Numbered from the stretch's first letter, positions 1 through 16,235 are shown. The stretch: 64,000 bases of DNA from Diorhabda sublineata (GCF_026230105.1 NC_079478.1:21157653-21221652), one strand, 5' to 3'. Translations and numbers: made by a program. The notes: generated by a model not told the origin, from the sequence alone.

Positions 1-3000
1 GATATCTGAAAAAGTAAGATGCAAACTCACTGAAATATATGAAAAATGTTGAAATTCGACTTCAAATTAGGAATATAGACTTTGAAAATTTTCGATCAAC
101 ACAAAGTGACAATCGACCTCAATGGGCTTCAATGGATGTTAATCGACGATATCTGACAAAGTTAGATGCAAACTCATTGAAATATGTAAGAAATTTTGAA
201 ATTCGACTCCAAATTAGGAAGATATACTTTGAAAATTTTCAATCAACACAAACTGACAGTCGACCTTAATGGGCTTCAGTGGATGTAAATCAACGATATC
301 TGACAGTTAGATCCAAACTCACTGAAATATATAAGGAATGTTGGAATTCGACTTCGAATTAGGAAGATAGCCTTTGAAAATTTTCAATCAACACAAAGTG
401 ACAATCGACCTCAATGGGCTTCACTGGATGTTAATCGACGATATATGCAAAAGTTAGATGCAAACTCACTCAAATATATAAGAAGTGTTGAAATTCGACT
501 TCAAATTAGGAAGATAGACTTTGAAAATTTTCAATCAACACAGAGTGACAATCGACCTCAATGGACTTCAATGGATATTAATCGACGATATCTGACAAAG
601 TTAGATGCAAACTCACTGAAATATATAAGAAATGTCGAATTTCGACTTCAAATTAGGAAGATAGACTTTGAAAATGTTCAATCAACACAAAGTGACAATC
701 GACCTCAATGGGCTTCAATGGATGTTAATCGACGATATCTCACAAAGTTAATTGCAAACTCAGTCAAATATATAAGAAATGTTGAAATTCGACTTCAAAT
801 TAGGAAGATAGACTTTGAAAATTTTCAATCAACACAAAGTGACAATCGACCTCAATAGGCTTCAATGGATGTTAATCGACGATATCTGACAAAGTTAGAT
901 GCAAACTCAATGAAATATATAAGAAATGTTGAAATTCGACTCCAAATTAGGAAGATAGAGTTTGAAAATTTTTAATCAACACAAAGTGATAATCGATCTC
1001 AATGGGCTTCAATGGATGTTAAACGACGATATCTGAAAAAGTTAGATGCAAACTCACTGAAATATATAAGAAATGTTGAATTTCGACTTCAAATTAGGAA
1101 GATAGACTTTGAAAATGTTCAATCAACACAAAGTGACCATCGACCTCAATGGGCTTCAATGGATGTTAATCGACGATATCTGACAAAGTTAATTGCAAAC
1201 TCACTCAAATATATAAGAAATGTTGAAATTCGACTTCAAATTAGGCAGATAGACTTTGAAAATTTTCAATCAACACAAAGTGACAATCGACCTCAATGGG
1301 CTTCTGTGGATGTAAATCGACGATATCTGACAAAATTAGATGCAAACTCACTGAAATATATAAGAAATGTTGAAATTTGACTTCAAATTAGGAAGATAGA
1401 CTTTGAAAAATTCCAATCAACACAAAGTGACAATCGACATCAATAGGCTTCAATGGATGTTAATCGACGATATCTGACAAAGTTAGATGCTAATCAATGA
1501 AATATATAAGAAATTTTGAAATTCGACTTCAAATTAGGAAGATAGAGTTTGAAAATTTTCAATCAACACAAAGTGACAATCGACCTCAATGGGCTTCAAT
1601 GGATGTTAATCGACGATATCTGACAAAGTCAATTGCAAACTCACTCAAATATATAAGAAATGTTGGAATTCGACTTCAAATTAGGAAGATAGACTTTGAA
1701 AATTTTCAATCAACACAAAGTGACAATCCACCTCAATGGGCTTCTGTGGATGTAAATAGACGATATCTGACAAAATTAGATGCAAACTCACTGAAATATA
1801 TAAGGAATGTTGAATTTCGACTTCAAATTAGGAAGATAGACTTTGAAAATGTTCAATCAACACAAAGTGACAATCGACCTCAATGGGCTTTAATGGATGT
1901 TAATTGACGATATCCGACAAAGTTTATTGCAAACTCACTCAAATATAATGAAATGTTGGAATTCGACTTCAAATTAGGAAGATAGACTTTGAAAATTTTC
2001 AATCAACACAAAGTGACAGTCAACCTCAATGGGCTTCAATGGATGTAAATCGACGATATCTGACAAAATTAGATGCAAACTCACTGAAATATATAAGAAA
2101 TGTTGAATTTCGACTTCAAATTAGGAAGATAGACTTTGAAAATTTTCAATCAACACAAACTGACAGTCGACCTTAATGGGCTTCAGTGGATGTAAATCAA
2201 CGATATCTGACAGTTAGATCCAAACTCACTGAAATATATAAGGAATGTTGGAATTCGACTTCGAATTAGGAAGATAGACTTTGAAAATTTTCAATCAACA
2301 CAAAGTGACAATCGACCTAAATGGGCTTCAATGGAAGTTAATCGACGATATCTGACAAAGTTAATTGCAAACTCACTCAAATATATAAGAAATGTTGAAA
2401 TTCGACTTCAAATTAGGCAGATAGACTTTGAAAATTTTCAATCAACACAAAGTGACAGTCAACCTCAATGGGCTTCAGTGGATGTAAATCGACGATATCT
2501 GACAAAATTAGATGCAAACTCACTGAAATATATAAGAAATGTTGAATTTCGACTTCAAATTAGGAAGATAGACTTTGAAAATGTTCAATCAACACAAAGT
2601 GACAATCGACCTCAATGGGCTTCAATGGATGTTAATCGACGATATCTGACAAAGTTAATTGCAAACTCACTCAAATATATAAGAAATGTTGAAATTCGAC
2701 TTCAAATTAGGCAGATAGACTTTGAAAATTTTCAATCAACACAAAGTGACAATCGACCTCAATGGGCTTCAATGGATGTTAATCGACGATATCTGACAAA
2801 GTTAATTGCAAACTCACTCAAATATATAAGTAATGTTGGAATTCGACTTCAAATTAGGAAGATAGACTTTGAAAATTTTCAATCAACACAAAGTGACAAT
2901 CGACCTCAATGGGCTTCTGTGGATGTAAATCGACGATATCTGACAAAATTAGATGCAAACTCACTGAAATATATAAGAAATGTTGAAATTTGACTTCAAA

Positions 3001-3793
3001 TTAGGAAGATAGACTTTGAAAAATTTCAATCAACACAAAGTGACAATCGACCTCAATGGGCTTCAATGGATGTTAATCGACGATATCTGACAAAGTTAAT
3101 TGCAAACTCACTCAAATATATAAGGAATGTTGAAATTCGACTTCAAATTAGGAAGATAGACTTTGAAAATTTTCAATCAACACAAAGTGACAATCGACCT
3201 CAATAGGCTTCAATGGATGTTAATCGACGATATCTGACAAAGTTAGATGCAAATCAATGAAATATATAAGGAATTTTGAAATTCGACTCCAAATTAGGAA
3301 GATAGAGTTTGAAAATTTTCAATCAACACAAAGTGACAATCGACCTCAATAGGCTTCAATGGATGTTAATCGACGATATCTGACAAAGTTAGATGCAAAC
3401 TCACTGAAATATATAAGAAATGTTGAAATTCGACTTCAAATTAGGAAGATAGACTTTGTAAATTTTCAATCAACACAAAGTGACAATCGACCTAAATGGG
3501 CTTCAATGGAAGTTAATCGACGATATCTGACAAAGTTAGATGCAAACTCACTGAAATATATAAGAAATGTTGAATTTCGACTTCAAATTAGGAAGATAGA
3601 CTTTGAAAATTTTCAATCAACACAAAGTGACAATCGACCTAAATGGGCTTCAATGGAAGTTAATCGACGATATCTGACAAAGTTAATTGCAAACTCACTC
3701 AAATATATAAGAAATGTTGAAATTCGACTTCAAATTAGGAAGATAGACTTTGAAAATTTTCAATCAACACAAAGTGACAATCGACCTCAATGG

Positions 3794-6620
3794 GCTTCAC
3801 TGTATGTTAATTGACGATATCTGACAAAGTTAATTGCAAACTCACTCAAATATATAAGAAATGTTGAAATTCGACTTCAAATTAGGAAGATAGACTTTGA
3901 AAATTTTCAATCAACACAAAGTGACAATCGACCTCAATGGGCTTCAATGGATGTTAATCGACGATATCTGACAAAGTTAGATGCAAACTCACTGAAATAT
4001 ATAAGGAATGTTGAAATTCGACTTCAAATTAGGAAGATAGACTTTGAAAATTTTCAATCAACACAAAGTGACAATCGACCTCAATAGGCTTCAATGGATG
4101 TTAATCGACGATATCTGACAAAGTTAATTGCAAACTCACTCAAATATATAAGGAATGTTGAAATTCGACTTCAAATTAGGAAGATAGACTTTGAAAATTT
4201 TCAATCAACACAAAGTGACACTCGACCTCAATGGGCTTCAATGGATGTTAATCGACGATATCTGACAAAGTTAATTGCAAACTCACTCAAATATATAAGG
4301 AATGTTGAAATTCGACTTCAAATTAGGAAGATAGACTTTGAAAATTTTCAATCAACACAAAGTGACAATCGACCTCAATGGGCTTCAATGGATGTTAATC
4401 GACGATATCTGACAAAGTTAATTGCAAACTCACTCAAATATATAAGGAATGTTGAAATTTGACTTCAAATTAGGAAGATAGACTTTGAAAAATTTCAATC
4501 AACACAAAGTGACAATCGACTTCAATGGGCTTCAATGGATGTTAATCGACGATATCTGACAAAGTTAATTGCAAACTCACTCAAATATATAAGGAATGTT
4601 GAAATTCGACTTCAAATTAGGAAGATAGACTTTGAAAATTTTCAATCAACACAAAGTGACAATCGACCTCAATGGGCTTCAATGGATGTTAATCGACGAT
4701 ATCTGACAAAGTTAGATGCAAACTCACTGAAATATATAAGGAATGTTGAAATTTGACTTCAAATTAGGAAGATAGAGTTTGAAAATTTTCAATCAACACA
4801 AAGTGACAATCGACCTCAATAGGCTTCAATGGATGTTAATCGACGATATCTGACAAAGTTAGATGCAAACTCACTGAAATATATAAGAAATGTTGAAATT
4901 CGACTTCAAATTAGGAAGATAGACTTTGAAAATTTTCAATCAACACAAAGTGACAATCGACCTCAATAGGCTTCAATGGATGTTAATCGACGATATCTGA
5001 CAAAGTTAGATGCAAATCAATGAAATATATAAGGAATTATGAAATTCGACTCCAAATTAGGAAGATAGAGTTTGAAAATTTTCAATCAACACAAAGTGAC
5101 AATCGACCTCAATAGGCTTCAATGGATGTTAATCGACGATATCTGACAAAGTTAATTGCAAACTCACTCAAATATATAAGGAATGTTGAAATTCGACTTC
5201 AAATTAGGAAGATAGACTTTGAAAATTTTCAATCAACACAAAGTGACAATCGACCTCAATGGGCTTCAATGGATGTTAATCGACGATATCTGACAAAGTT
5301 AGATGCAAACTCACTGAAATATATAAGAAATGTTGAAATTCGACTTCAAATTAGGAAGATAGACTTTGAAAATTTTCAATCAACACAAAGTGACAATCGA
5401 CCTCAATAGGCTTCACTGTATGTTAATTGACGATATCTGACAAAGTTAATTGCAAACTCACTCAAATATATAAGAAATGTTGAAATTCGACTTCAAATTA
5501 GGAAGATAGACTTTGAAAATTTTCAATCAACACAAAGTGACAATCGACCTCAATGGGCTTCAATGGATGTTAATCGACGATATCTGACAAAGTTAGATGC
5601 AAACTCACTGAAATATATAAGGAATGTTGAAATTCGACTTCAAATTAGGAAGATAGACTTTGAAAATTTTCAATCAACACAAAGTGACAATCGACCTCAA
5701 TAGGCTTCAATGGATGTTAATCGACGATATCTGACAAAGTTAATTGCAAACTCACTCAAATATATAAGGAATGTTGAAATTCGACTTCAAATTAGGAAGA
5801 TAGACTTTGAAAATTTTCAATCATCACAAAGTGACAATCGATCTCAATGGGCTTCAATGGATGTTAATCGACGATATCTGACAAAGTTAATTGCAAACTC
5901 ACTCAAATATATAAGGAATGTTGAAATTCGACTTCAAATTAGGAAGATAGACTTTGAAAATTTTCAATCAACACAAAGTGACAATCGACCTCAATGGGCT
6001 TCAATGGATGTTAATCGACGATATCTGACAAAGTTAATTGCAAACTCACTCAAATATATAAGGAATGTTGAAATTTGACTTCAAATTAGGAAGATAGACT
6101 TTGAAAAATTTCAATCAACACAAAGTGACAATCGACCTCAATGGGCTTCAATGGATGTTAATCGACGATATCTGACAAAGTTAATTGCAAACTCACTCAA
6201 ATATATAAGGAATGTTGAAATTCGACTTCAAATTAGGAAGATAGACTTTGAAAATTTTCAATCAACACAAAGTGACAATCGACCTCAATGGGCTTCAATG
6301 GATGTTAATCGACGATATCTGACAAAGTTAGATGCAAACTCACTGAAATATATAAGGAATGTTGAAATTTGACTTCAAATTAGGAAGATAGAGTTTGAAA
6401 ATTTTCAATCAACACAAAGTGACAATCGACCTCAATAGGCTTCAATGGATGTTAATCGACGATATCTGACAAAGTTAGATGCAAACTCACTGAAATATAT
6501 AAGAAATGTTGAAATTCGACTTCAAATTAGGAAGATAGACTTTGAAAATTTTCAATCAACACAAAGTGACAATCGACCTCAATGGGCTTCAATGGATGTT
6601 AATCGACGATATCTGACAAA
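3794..6620 (+). repeat. Block duplication with 1616-bp period
   Basis: The rare string TGTATGTTAATTG occurs at 3801 and again at 5417, exactly 1616 bp apart. The following series of unit variants, including its TGA-bearing members, repeats in the same order. The period equals ten 147-bp units plus one 146-bp unit. The second copy stops matching near 6.6 kb, where TAGG becomes TGGG and the 146-bp unit is replaced. Limits were judged by eye and may be off by part of a unit. Confidence 0.8.
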
Positions 6621-7149
6621 GTTAGATGCAAACTCACTGAAATATATAAGGAATGTTGAAATTTGACTTCAAATTAGGAAGATAGAGTTTGAAAATTTTC
6701 AATCAACACAAAGTGACAATCGACCTCAATAGGCTTCAATGGATGTTAATCGACGATATCTGACAAAGTTAATTGCAAACTCACTCAAATATATAAGGAA
6801 TGTTGAAATTCGACTTCAAATTAGGAAGATAGACTTTGAAAATTTTCAATCAACACAAAGTGACAATCGACCTCAATAGGCTTCAATGGATGTTAATCGA
6901 CGATATCTGACAAAGTTAGATGCAAATCAATGAAATATATAAGGAATTATGAAATTCGACTCCAAATTAGGAAGATAGAGTTTGAAAATTTTCAATCAAC
7001 ACAAAGTGACAATCGACCTCAATAGGCTTCAATGGAAGTTAATCGACGATATCTGACAAAGTTAGATGCAAACTCACTGAAATATATAAGAAATGTTGAA
7101 TTTCGACTTCAAATTAGGAAGATAGACTTTGAAAATTTTCAATCAACAC

Positions 7150-10020
7150 AAAGTGACAATCGACCTCAATAGGCTTCAATGGATGTTAATCGACGATATC
7201 TGACAAAGTTAGATGCAAATCAATGAAATATATAAGGAATTATGAAATTCGACTCCAAATTAGGAAGATAGAGTTTGAAAATTTTCAATCAACACAAAGT
7301 GACAATCGACCTCAATAGGCTTCAATGGATGTTAATCGACGATATCTGACAAAGTTAGATGCAAACTCACTGAAATATATAAGAAATGTTGAAATTCGAC
7401 TTCAAATTAGGAAGATAGACTTTGAAAATTTTCAATCAACACAAAGTGACAATCGACCTAAATGGGCTTCAATGGAAGTTAATCGACGATATCTGACAAA
7501 GTTAGATGCAAACTCACTGAAATATATAAGAAATGTTGAATTTCGACTTCAAATTAGGAAGATAGACTTTGAAAATTTTCAATCAACACAAAGTGACAAT
7601 CGACCTAAATGAGCTTCAATGGAAGTTAATCGACGATATCTGACAAAGTTAATTGCAAACTCACTCAAATATATAAGAAATTTTGGAATTCGACTCCAAA
7701 TTAGGAAGATAGACTTTGAAAATTTTCAATCAACACAAAGTGACAGTCAACCTCAATGTGCTTCTGTGGATGTAAATCGACGATATCTGACAAAATTAGA
7801 TGCAAACTCACTGAAATATATAAGAAATGTTGAAATTTGACTTCAAATTAGGAAGATAGACTTTGAAAAATTTCAATCAACACAAAGTGACAATCGACCT
7901 CAATGGGCTTCAATGGATGTTAATCGACGATATCTGACAAAGTTAATTGCAAACTCACTCAAATATATAAGGAATGTTGAAATTCGACTTCAAATTAGGA
8001 AGATAGACTTTGAAAATTTTCAATCAACACAAAGTGACAATCGACCTCAATAGGCTTCAATGGATGTTAATCGACGATATCTGACAAAGTTAGATGCAAA
8101 TCAATGAAATATATAAAAAATGTTGAAATTTGACTTCAAATTAGGAAGATAGACTTTGAAAAATTTCAATCAACACAAAGTGACAATCGACCTCAATGGG
8201 CTTCAATGGATGTTAATCGACGATATCTGACAAAGTTAATTGCAAACTCACTCAAATATATAAGGAATGTTGAAATTTGACTTCAAATTAGGAAGATAGA
8301 CTTTGAAAAATTTCAATCAACACAAAGTGACAATCGACCTCAATGGGCTTCAATGGATGTTAATCGACGATATCTGACAAAGTTAATTGCAAACTCACTC
8401 AAATATATAAGGAATGTTGAAATTCGACTTCAAATTAGGAAGATAGACTTTGAAAATTTTCAATCAACACAAAGTGACAATCGACCTCAATGGGCTTCAA
8501 TGGATGTTAATCGACGATATCTGACAAAGTTAGATGCAAACTCACTGAAATATATAAGGAATGTTGAAATTTGACTTCAAATTAGGAAGATAGAGTTTGA
8601 AAATTTTCAATCAACACAAAGTGACAATCGACCTCAATAGGCTTCAATGGATGTTAATCGACGATATCTGACAAAGTTAGATGCAAACTCACTGAAATAT
8701 ATAAGAAATGTTGAAATTCGACTTCAAATTAGGAAGATAGACTTTGAAAATTTTCAATCAACACAAAGTGACAATCGACCTCAATGGGCTTCAATGGATG
8801 TTAATCGACGATATCTGACAAAGTTAGATGCAAACTCACTGAAATATATAAGGAATGTTGAAATTTGACTTCAAATTAGGAAGATAGAGTTTGAAAATTT
8901 TCAATCAACACAAAGTGACAATCGACCTCAATAGGCTTCAATGGATGTTAATCGACGATATCTGACAAAGTTAATTGCAAACTCACTCAAATATATAAGG
9001 AATGTTGAAATTCGACTTCAAATTAGGAAGATAGACTTTGAAAATTTTCAATCAACACAAAGTGACAATCGACCTCAATAGGCTTCAATGGATGTTAATC
9101 GACGATATCTGACAAAGTTAGATGCAAATCAATGAAATATATAAGGAATTATGAAATTCGACTCCAAATTAGGAAGATAGAGTTTGAAAATTTTCAATCA
9201 ACACAAAGTGACAATCGACCTCAATAGGCTTCAATGGATGTTAATCGACGATATCTGACAAAGTTAGATGCAAACTCACTGAAATATATAAGAAATGTTG
9301 AAATTCGACTTCAAATTAGGAAGATAGACTTTGAAAATTTTCAATCAACACAAAGTGACAATCGACCTAAATGGGCTTCAATGGAAGTTAATCGACGATA
9401 TCTGACAAAGTTAGATGCAAACTCACTGAAATATATAAGAAATGTTGAATTTCGACTTCAAATTAGGAAGATAGACTTTGAAAATTTTCAATCAACACAA
9501 AGTGACAATCGACCTAAATGAGCTTCAATGGAAGTTAATCGACGATATCTGACAAAGTTAATTGCAAACTCACTCAAATATATAAGAAATTTTGGAATTC
9601 GACTCCAAATTAGGAAGATAGACTTTGAAAATTTTCAATCAACACAAAGTGACAGTCAACCTCAATGTGCTTCTGTGGATGTAAATCGACGATATCTGAC
9701 AAAATTAGATGCAAACTCACTGAAATATATAAGAAATGTTGAAATTTGACTTCAAATTAGGAAGATAGACTTTGAAAAATTTCAATCAACACAAAGTGAC
9801 AATCGACCTCAATGGGCTTCAATGGATGTTAATCGACGATATCTGACAAAGTTAATTGCAAACTCACTCAAATATATAAGGAATGTTGAAATTCGACTTC
9901 AAATTAGGAAGATAGACTTTGAAAATTTTCAATCAACACAAAGTGACAATCGACCTCAATAGGCTTCAATGGATGTTAATCGACGATATCTGACAAAGTT
10001 AGATGCAAATCAATGAAATA
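7150..10020 (+). repeat. Higher-order repeat with 1909-bp period
   Basis: The unit series around 7325-7840 reappears at 9234-9749 at an offset of 1909 bp. It includes the distinctive AATTTTGGAATTCG unit followed by CCTCAATGTGC. The period equals thirteen monomers minus two bases, matching two 146-bp variants. The second copy is followed through the 146-bp unit near 10010. It then differs in restoring GAAATTCG where the first copy has GAAATTTG (near 8130). Confidence 0.8.
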
Positions 10021-11359
10021 TATAAAAAATGTTGAAATTCGACTTCAAATTAGGAAGATAGACTTTGAAAATTTTCAATCAACACAAAGTGACAATCGAC
10101 CTCAATGGGCTTCAATGGATGTTAATCGACGATATCTGACAAAGTTAGATGCAAACTCACTGAAATATATAAGGAATGTTGAAATTCGACTTCAAATTAG
10201 GAAGATAGACTTTGAAAATTTTCAATCAACACAAAGTGACAATCGACCTCAATGGGCTTCACTGGATGTTAATCGACGATATCTGACAAAGTTAATTGCA
10301 AACTTGGGCTTCAATGGATGTTAATCGACGATATCTGACAAAGTTAGACGTAAACTCACTGAAATATATGAGAAATTTTGGAATTCGACTCCAAATTAGG
10401 AAGATAGACTTTGAAAATTTTCAATCAACACAAAGTGACAATCGACCTCAATGGGCTTCTGTGGATGTTATTCGACGATATCTGACAAATTTAGATGCAA
10501 ACTCACTGAAATATATAAGGAATGTTGAAATTCGACTTCAAATTAGGAAGATGGACTTTGAAAATTTTCAATCAACACAAAGTGACAATCGACCTCAATG
10601 GGCTTCAATGGATGTTAATCGACGATATCTGACAAAGTTAGATGCAAACTCACTGAAATATATAAGGAATGTTGAAATTCGACTTCAAATTAGGAAGATA
10701 GACTTTGAAAATTTTCAATCAACACAAAGTGACAATCGACCTCATTGGGCTTCACTGGATGTTAATCGACGATATCTGACAAAGTTAATTGCAAACTTGG
10801 GCTTCAATGGATGTTAATCGACGATATCTGACAAAGTTAGACGTAAACTCACTGAAATATATAAGAAATTTTGGAATTCGACTCCAAATTAGGAAGATAG
10901 ACTTTGAAAATTTTCAATCAACACAAAGTGACAATCGACCTCAATGGGCTTCAATGGATGTTAATCGACGATATCCGACAGTTAGATGCAAACTCACTGA
11001 GATATATAAGGAATGTTGAAATTCGACTACAAATTAGGAAGATAGACTTTGAAAATTTTCAATAAACACAAAGTGACAATCGACCTCAATAGGCTTCAAT
11101 GGATGTTAATCGACGATATCTGACAAAGTTACATGCTAATCAATGAAATATATAAAAAATGTTGAAATTCGACTTCAAATTAGGAAGATAGACTTTGAAA
11201 ATTTTCAATCAACACAAAGTGACAATCGACCTCAATGGGCTTCAATGGATGTTAATCGACGATATCTGACAAAGTTAGATGCAAACTCACTGAAATATAT
11301 AAGGAATGTTGAAATTCGACTTCAAATTAGGAAGATGGACTTTGAAAATTTTCAATCAA

Positions 11360-14300
11360 CACAAAGTGACAGTCGACCTCAATGGGCTTCAGTGGATGTA
11401 AATCGACGATATCCGACAGTTAGATGCAAACTCACTGAGATATATAAGGAATGTTGAAATTCGACTACAAATTAGGAAGATAGACTTTGAAAATTTTCAA
11501 TAAACACAAAGTGACAATCGATCTCAATTGGCTTCAATGGATGTTAATCGACGATATCTGACAAAGTTAGATGCAAATCAATGAAATATATAAAAAATGT
11601 TGAAATTCGACTTCAAATTAGGAAGATAGACTTTGAAAATTTTCAATCAACACAAAGTGACAATCGACCTCAATAGGCTTCAATGGATGTTAATCGACGA
11701 TATCTGACAAAGTTAGATGCAAATCAATGAAATATATAAAAAATGTTGAAATTCGACTTCAAATTAGGAAGATAGACTTTGAAAATTTTCAATCAACACA
11801 AAGTGACAATCGACCTCAATGGGCTTCAATGGATGTTAATCGACGATATCTGACAAAGATAGATGCAAACTCACTGAAATATATAAGGAATGTTGAAATT
11901 CGACTTCAAATTAGGAAGATGGACTTTGAAAATTTTCAATCAACACAAAGTGACAATCGACCTCAATGGGCTTCAATGGATGTTAATCGACGATATCTGA
12001 CAAAGTTAGATGCAAACTCACTGAAATATATAAGGAATGTTGAAATTCGACTTCAAATTAGGAAGATAGACTTTGAAAATTTTCAATCAACACAAAGTGA
12101 CAATCGACCTCATTGGGCTTCACTGGATGTTAATCGACGATATCTGACAAAGTTAATTGCAAACTTGGGCTTCAATGGATGTTAATCGACGATATCTGAC
12201 AAAGTTAGACGTAAACTCACTGAAATATATAAGAAATTTTGGAATTCGACTCCAAATTAGGAAGATAGACTTTGAAAATTTTCAATCAACACAAAGTGAC
12301 AATCGACCTCAATGGGCTTCAATGGATGTTAATCGACGATATCTGACAAAGTTAGATGCAAACTCACTGAAATATATAAGAAATTTTGGAATTCGACTCC
12401 AAATTAGGAAGATAGACTTTGAAAATTTTCAATCAACACAAAGTGACAGTCGACCTCAATGGGCTTCAGTGGATGTAAATCGACGATATCCGACAGTTAG
12501 ATGCAAACTCACTGAGATATATAAGGAATGTTGAAATTCGACTACAAATTAGGAAGATAGACTTTGAAAATTTTCAATAAACACAAAGTGACAATCGATC
12601 TCAATTGGCTTCCATGGATGTTAATCGACGATATCTGACAAAGTTAGAGGCAAACTCACTGAAATATTTAAAAAATGTTGAAATTCGACTCCAAATTAGG
12701 AAGATAGACTTTGAATATTTTCAATCAACACAAAGTGACAATCGACCTCAATGGGCTTCAATGGATGTTAATCGACGATATCTGACAAAGTTAATTGCAA
12801 ACTCACTCGAATATATAAGAAATGTTGAAATTCGACTTCAAATTAGGAAGATAGACTTTGAAAATTTTCAATCAAAACAAAGTGACAATCGACCTAAATG
12901 GGCTTCAATGGAAGTTAATCGACGATGTCTGACAAAGTTAGATGCAAACTCACTGAAATATATAAGAAATGTTGAATTTCGACTTCGAATTAGGAAGATA
13001 GACTTTGAAAATTTTCAATCAACACAAAGTGACAATCGACCTAAATGGGCTTCAATGGAAGTTAATCGACGATATCTGACAAAGTTAATTGCAAACTCAC
13101 TCAAATATATAAGGAATGTTGAAATTCGACTTCAAATTAGGAAGATAGACTTTGAAAATTTTCAATCAACACAAAGTGACAATCGACCTCAATAGGCTTC
13201 AATGGATGTTAATCGACGATATCTGACAAAGTTAGATGCAAACTCACTGAAATATATAAGGAATGTTGAAATTCGACTTCAAATTAGGAAGATAGACTTT
13301 GAAAATTTTCAATCAACACAAAGTGACAATCGACATCAATGGGCTTCAATGGATGTTAATCGACGATATCTGACAAAGTTAATTGCAAACTTGGGCTTCA
13401 ATGGATGTTAATCGACGATATCTGACAAAGTTAGACGTAAACTCACTGAAATATATAAGAAATTTTGGAATTCGACTCCAAATTAGGAAGATACACTTTG
13501 AAAATTTTCAATCAATACAAAGTGACAATCGCCCTCAATGGGCTTCTGTGGATGTTAATCGACGATATCTGACAAAGTTAGATGCAAACTCACTGAAATA
13601 TATAAGGAATGTTGAAATTCGACTTCAAATTAGGAAGATAGACTTTGAAAATTTTCAATCAACACAAAATGACAATCGACCTCATTGGGCTTCACTGGAT
13701 GTTAATCGACGATATCTGACAAAGTTAATTGCAAACTTGGGCTTCTGTGGATGTTAATCGACGATATCTGACAAATTTAGATGCAAACTCACTGAAATAT
13801 ATAAGGAATGTTGAAATTCGACTTCAAATTAGGAAGATAGACTTTGAAAATTTTCAATCAACACAAAGTGACAATCGACCTCATTGGGCTTCACTGGATG
13901 TTAATCGACGATATCTGACAAAGTTAATTGCAAACTTGGGCTTCAATGGATGTTAATCGACGATATCTGACAAAGTTAGATGCAAACTCACTGAAATATA
14001 TAAGGAATGTTGAAATTCGACTTCAAATTAGGAAGATGGACTTTGAAAATTTTCAATCAACACAAAGTGACAGTCGACCTCAATGGGCTTCAGTGGATGT
14101 AAATCGACGATATCCGACAGTTAGATGCAAACTCACTGAGATATATAAGGAATGTTGAAATTCGACTACAAATTAGGAAGATAGACTTTGAAAATTTTCA
14201 ATAAACACAAAGTGACAATCGATCTCAATTGGCTTCAATGGATGTTAATCGACGATATCTGACAAAGTTAGATGCAAATCAATGAAATATATAAAAAATG

Positions 14301-16235
14301 TTGAAATTCGACTTCAAATTAGGAAGATAGACTTTGAAAATTTTCAATCAACACAAAGTGACAATCGACCTCAATAGGCTTCAATGGATGTTAATCGCTG
14401 ATATCTGACAAAGTTAGATGCAAATCAATGAAATATATAAAAAATGTTGAAATTCGACTTCAAATTAGGAAGATAGACTTTGAAAATTTTCAATCAACAC
14501 AAAGTGACAATCGACCTCAATGGGCTTCAATGGATGTTAATCGACGATATCTGACAAAGTTAATTGCAAACTTGGGCTTCAATGGATGTTAATCGACGAT
14601 ATCTGACAAAGTTAGACGTAAACTCACTGAAATATATAAGAAATTTTGGAATTCGACTCCAAATTAGGAAGATAGACTTTGAAAATTTTCAATCAACACA
14701 AAGTGACAGTCGCCCTCAATGGGCTTCAGTGGATGTAAATCGACGATATCCGACAGTTAGATGCAAACTCACTGAGATATATAAGGAATGTTGAAATTCG
14801 ACTACAAATTAGGAAGATAGACTTTGAAAATTTTCAATAAACACAAAGTGACAATCGATCTCAATTGGCTTCAATGGATGTTAATCGACGATATCTGACA
14901 AAGTTAGATGCAAATCAATGAAATATATAAAAAATGTTGAAATTCGACTTCAAATTAGGAAGATAGACTTTGAAAATTTTCAATCAACACAAAGTGACAA
15001 TCGACCTCAATAGGCTTCAATGGATGTTAATCGACGATATCTGACAAAGTTAGATGCAAATCAATGAAATATATAAAAAATGTTGAAATTCGACTTCAAA
15101 TTAGGAAGATAGACTTTGAAAATTTTCAATCAACACAAAGTGACAATCGACCTCAATGGGCTTCAATGGATGTTAATCGACGATATCTGACAAAGTTAGA
15201 TGCAAACTCACTGAAATATATAAGGAATGTTGAAATTCGACTTCAAATTAGGAAGATGGACTTTGAAAATTTTCAATCAACACAAAGTGACAATCGACCT
15301 CAATGGGCTTCAATGGATGTTAATCGACGATATCTGACAAAGTTAGATGCAAACTCACTGAAATATATAAGGAATGTTGAAATTCGACTTCAAATTAGGA
15401 AGATAGACTTTGAAAATTTTCAATCAACACAAAGTGACAATCGACCTCATTGGGCTTCACTGGATGTTAATCGACGATATCTGACAAAGTTAATTGCAAA
15501 CTTGGGCTTCAATGGATGTTAATCGACGATATCTGACAAAGTTAGACGTAAACTCACTGAAATATATAAGAAATTTTGGAATTCGACTCCAAATTAGGAA
15601 GATAGACTTTGAAAATTTTCAATCAACACAAAGTGACAATCGACCTCAATGGGCTTCAATGGATGTTAATCGACGATATCTGACAAAGTTAGATGCAAAC
15701 TCACTGAAATATATAAGAAATTTTGGAATTCGACTCCAAATTAGGAAGATAGACTTTGAAAATTTTCAATCAACACAAAGTGACAGTCGACCTCAATGGG
15801 CTTCAGTGGATGTAAATCGACGATATCCGACAGTTAGATGCAAACTCACTGAGATATATAAGGAATGTTGAAATTCGACTACAAATTAGGAAGATAGACT
15901 TTGAAAATTTTCAATAAACACAAAGTGACAATCGATCTCAATTGGCTTCCATGGATGTTAATCGACGATATCTGACAAAGTTAGAGGCAAACTCACTGAA
16001 ATATTTAAAAAATGTTGAAATTCGACTCCAAATTAGGAAGATAGACTTTGAATATTTTCAATCAACACAAAGTGACAATCGACCTCAATGGGCTTCAATG
16101 GATGTTAATCGACGATATCTGACAAAGTTAATTGCAAACTCACACGAATATATAAGAAATGTTGAAATTCGACTTCAAATTAGGAAGATAGACTTTGAAA
16201 ATTTTCAATCAAAACAAAGTGACAATCGACCTAAA
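11360..16235 (+). repeat. Copied block at 3337-bp offset (about 1.5 kb, two copies)
   Basis: Sequence from about 11360 to 12895 matches about 14700 to 16232 at a constant offset of 3337 bp. This includes a 145-bp unit, two 146-bp units with AAAAAATGTTG, a unit with GAAGATGGAC, a 52-bp unit and the GAATATTTTC unit. The match ends where the first copy continues with GGAAGTTAATCGACGATGTC and the second with GGATGTTAATC. The only differences I noticed inside are single bases. Confidence 0.78.

Larger units (their letters stand above)
1..10252 (+). repeat. Region A: 147/146-bp monomer subarray
   Basis: Units here are mainly 147 bp. A recurring 146-bp variant has lost one base in GCAAACTCAATG, giving GCAAATCAATG (for example near 3248, 4994, 6925, 7211, 8096 and 9125). 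Many units carry TAG in place of TGG (CCTCAATAGG) or TGA in place of CGA (AAATTTGAC), so the 49-codon frame is often closed. Two early units near 304 and 2208 have the 2-bp deletion (GACAGTTAG for GACAAAGTTAG). No 52-bp truncated unit occurs in this stretch. No gene seen. Confidence 0.9.
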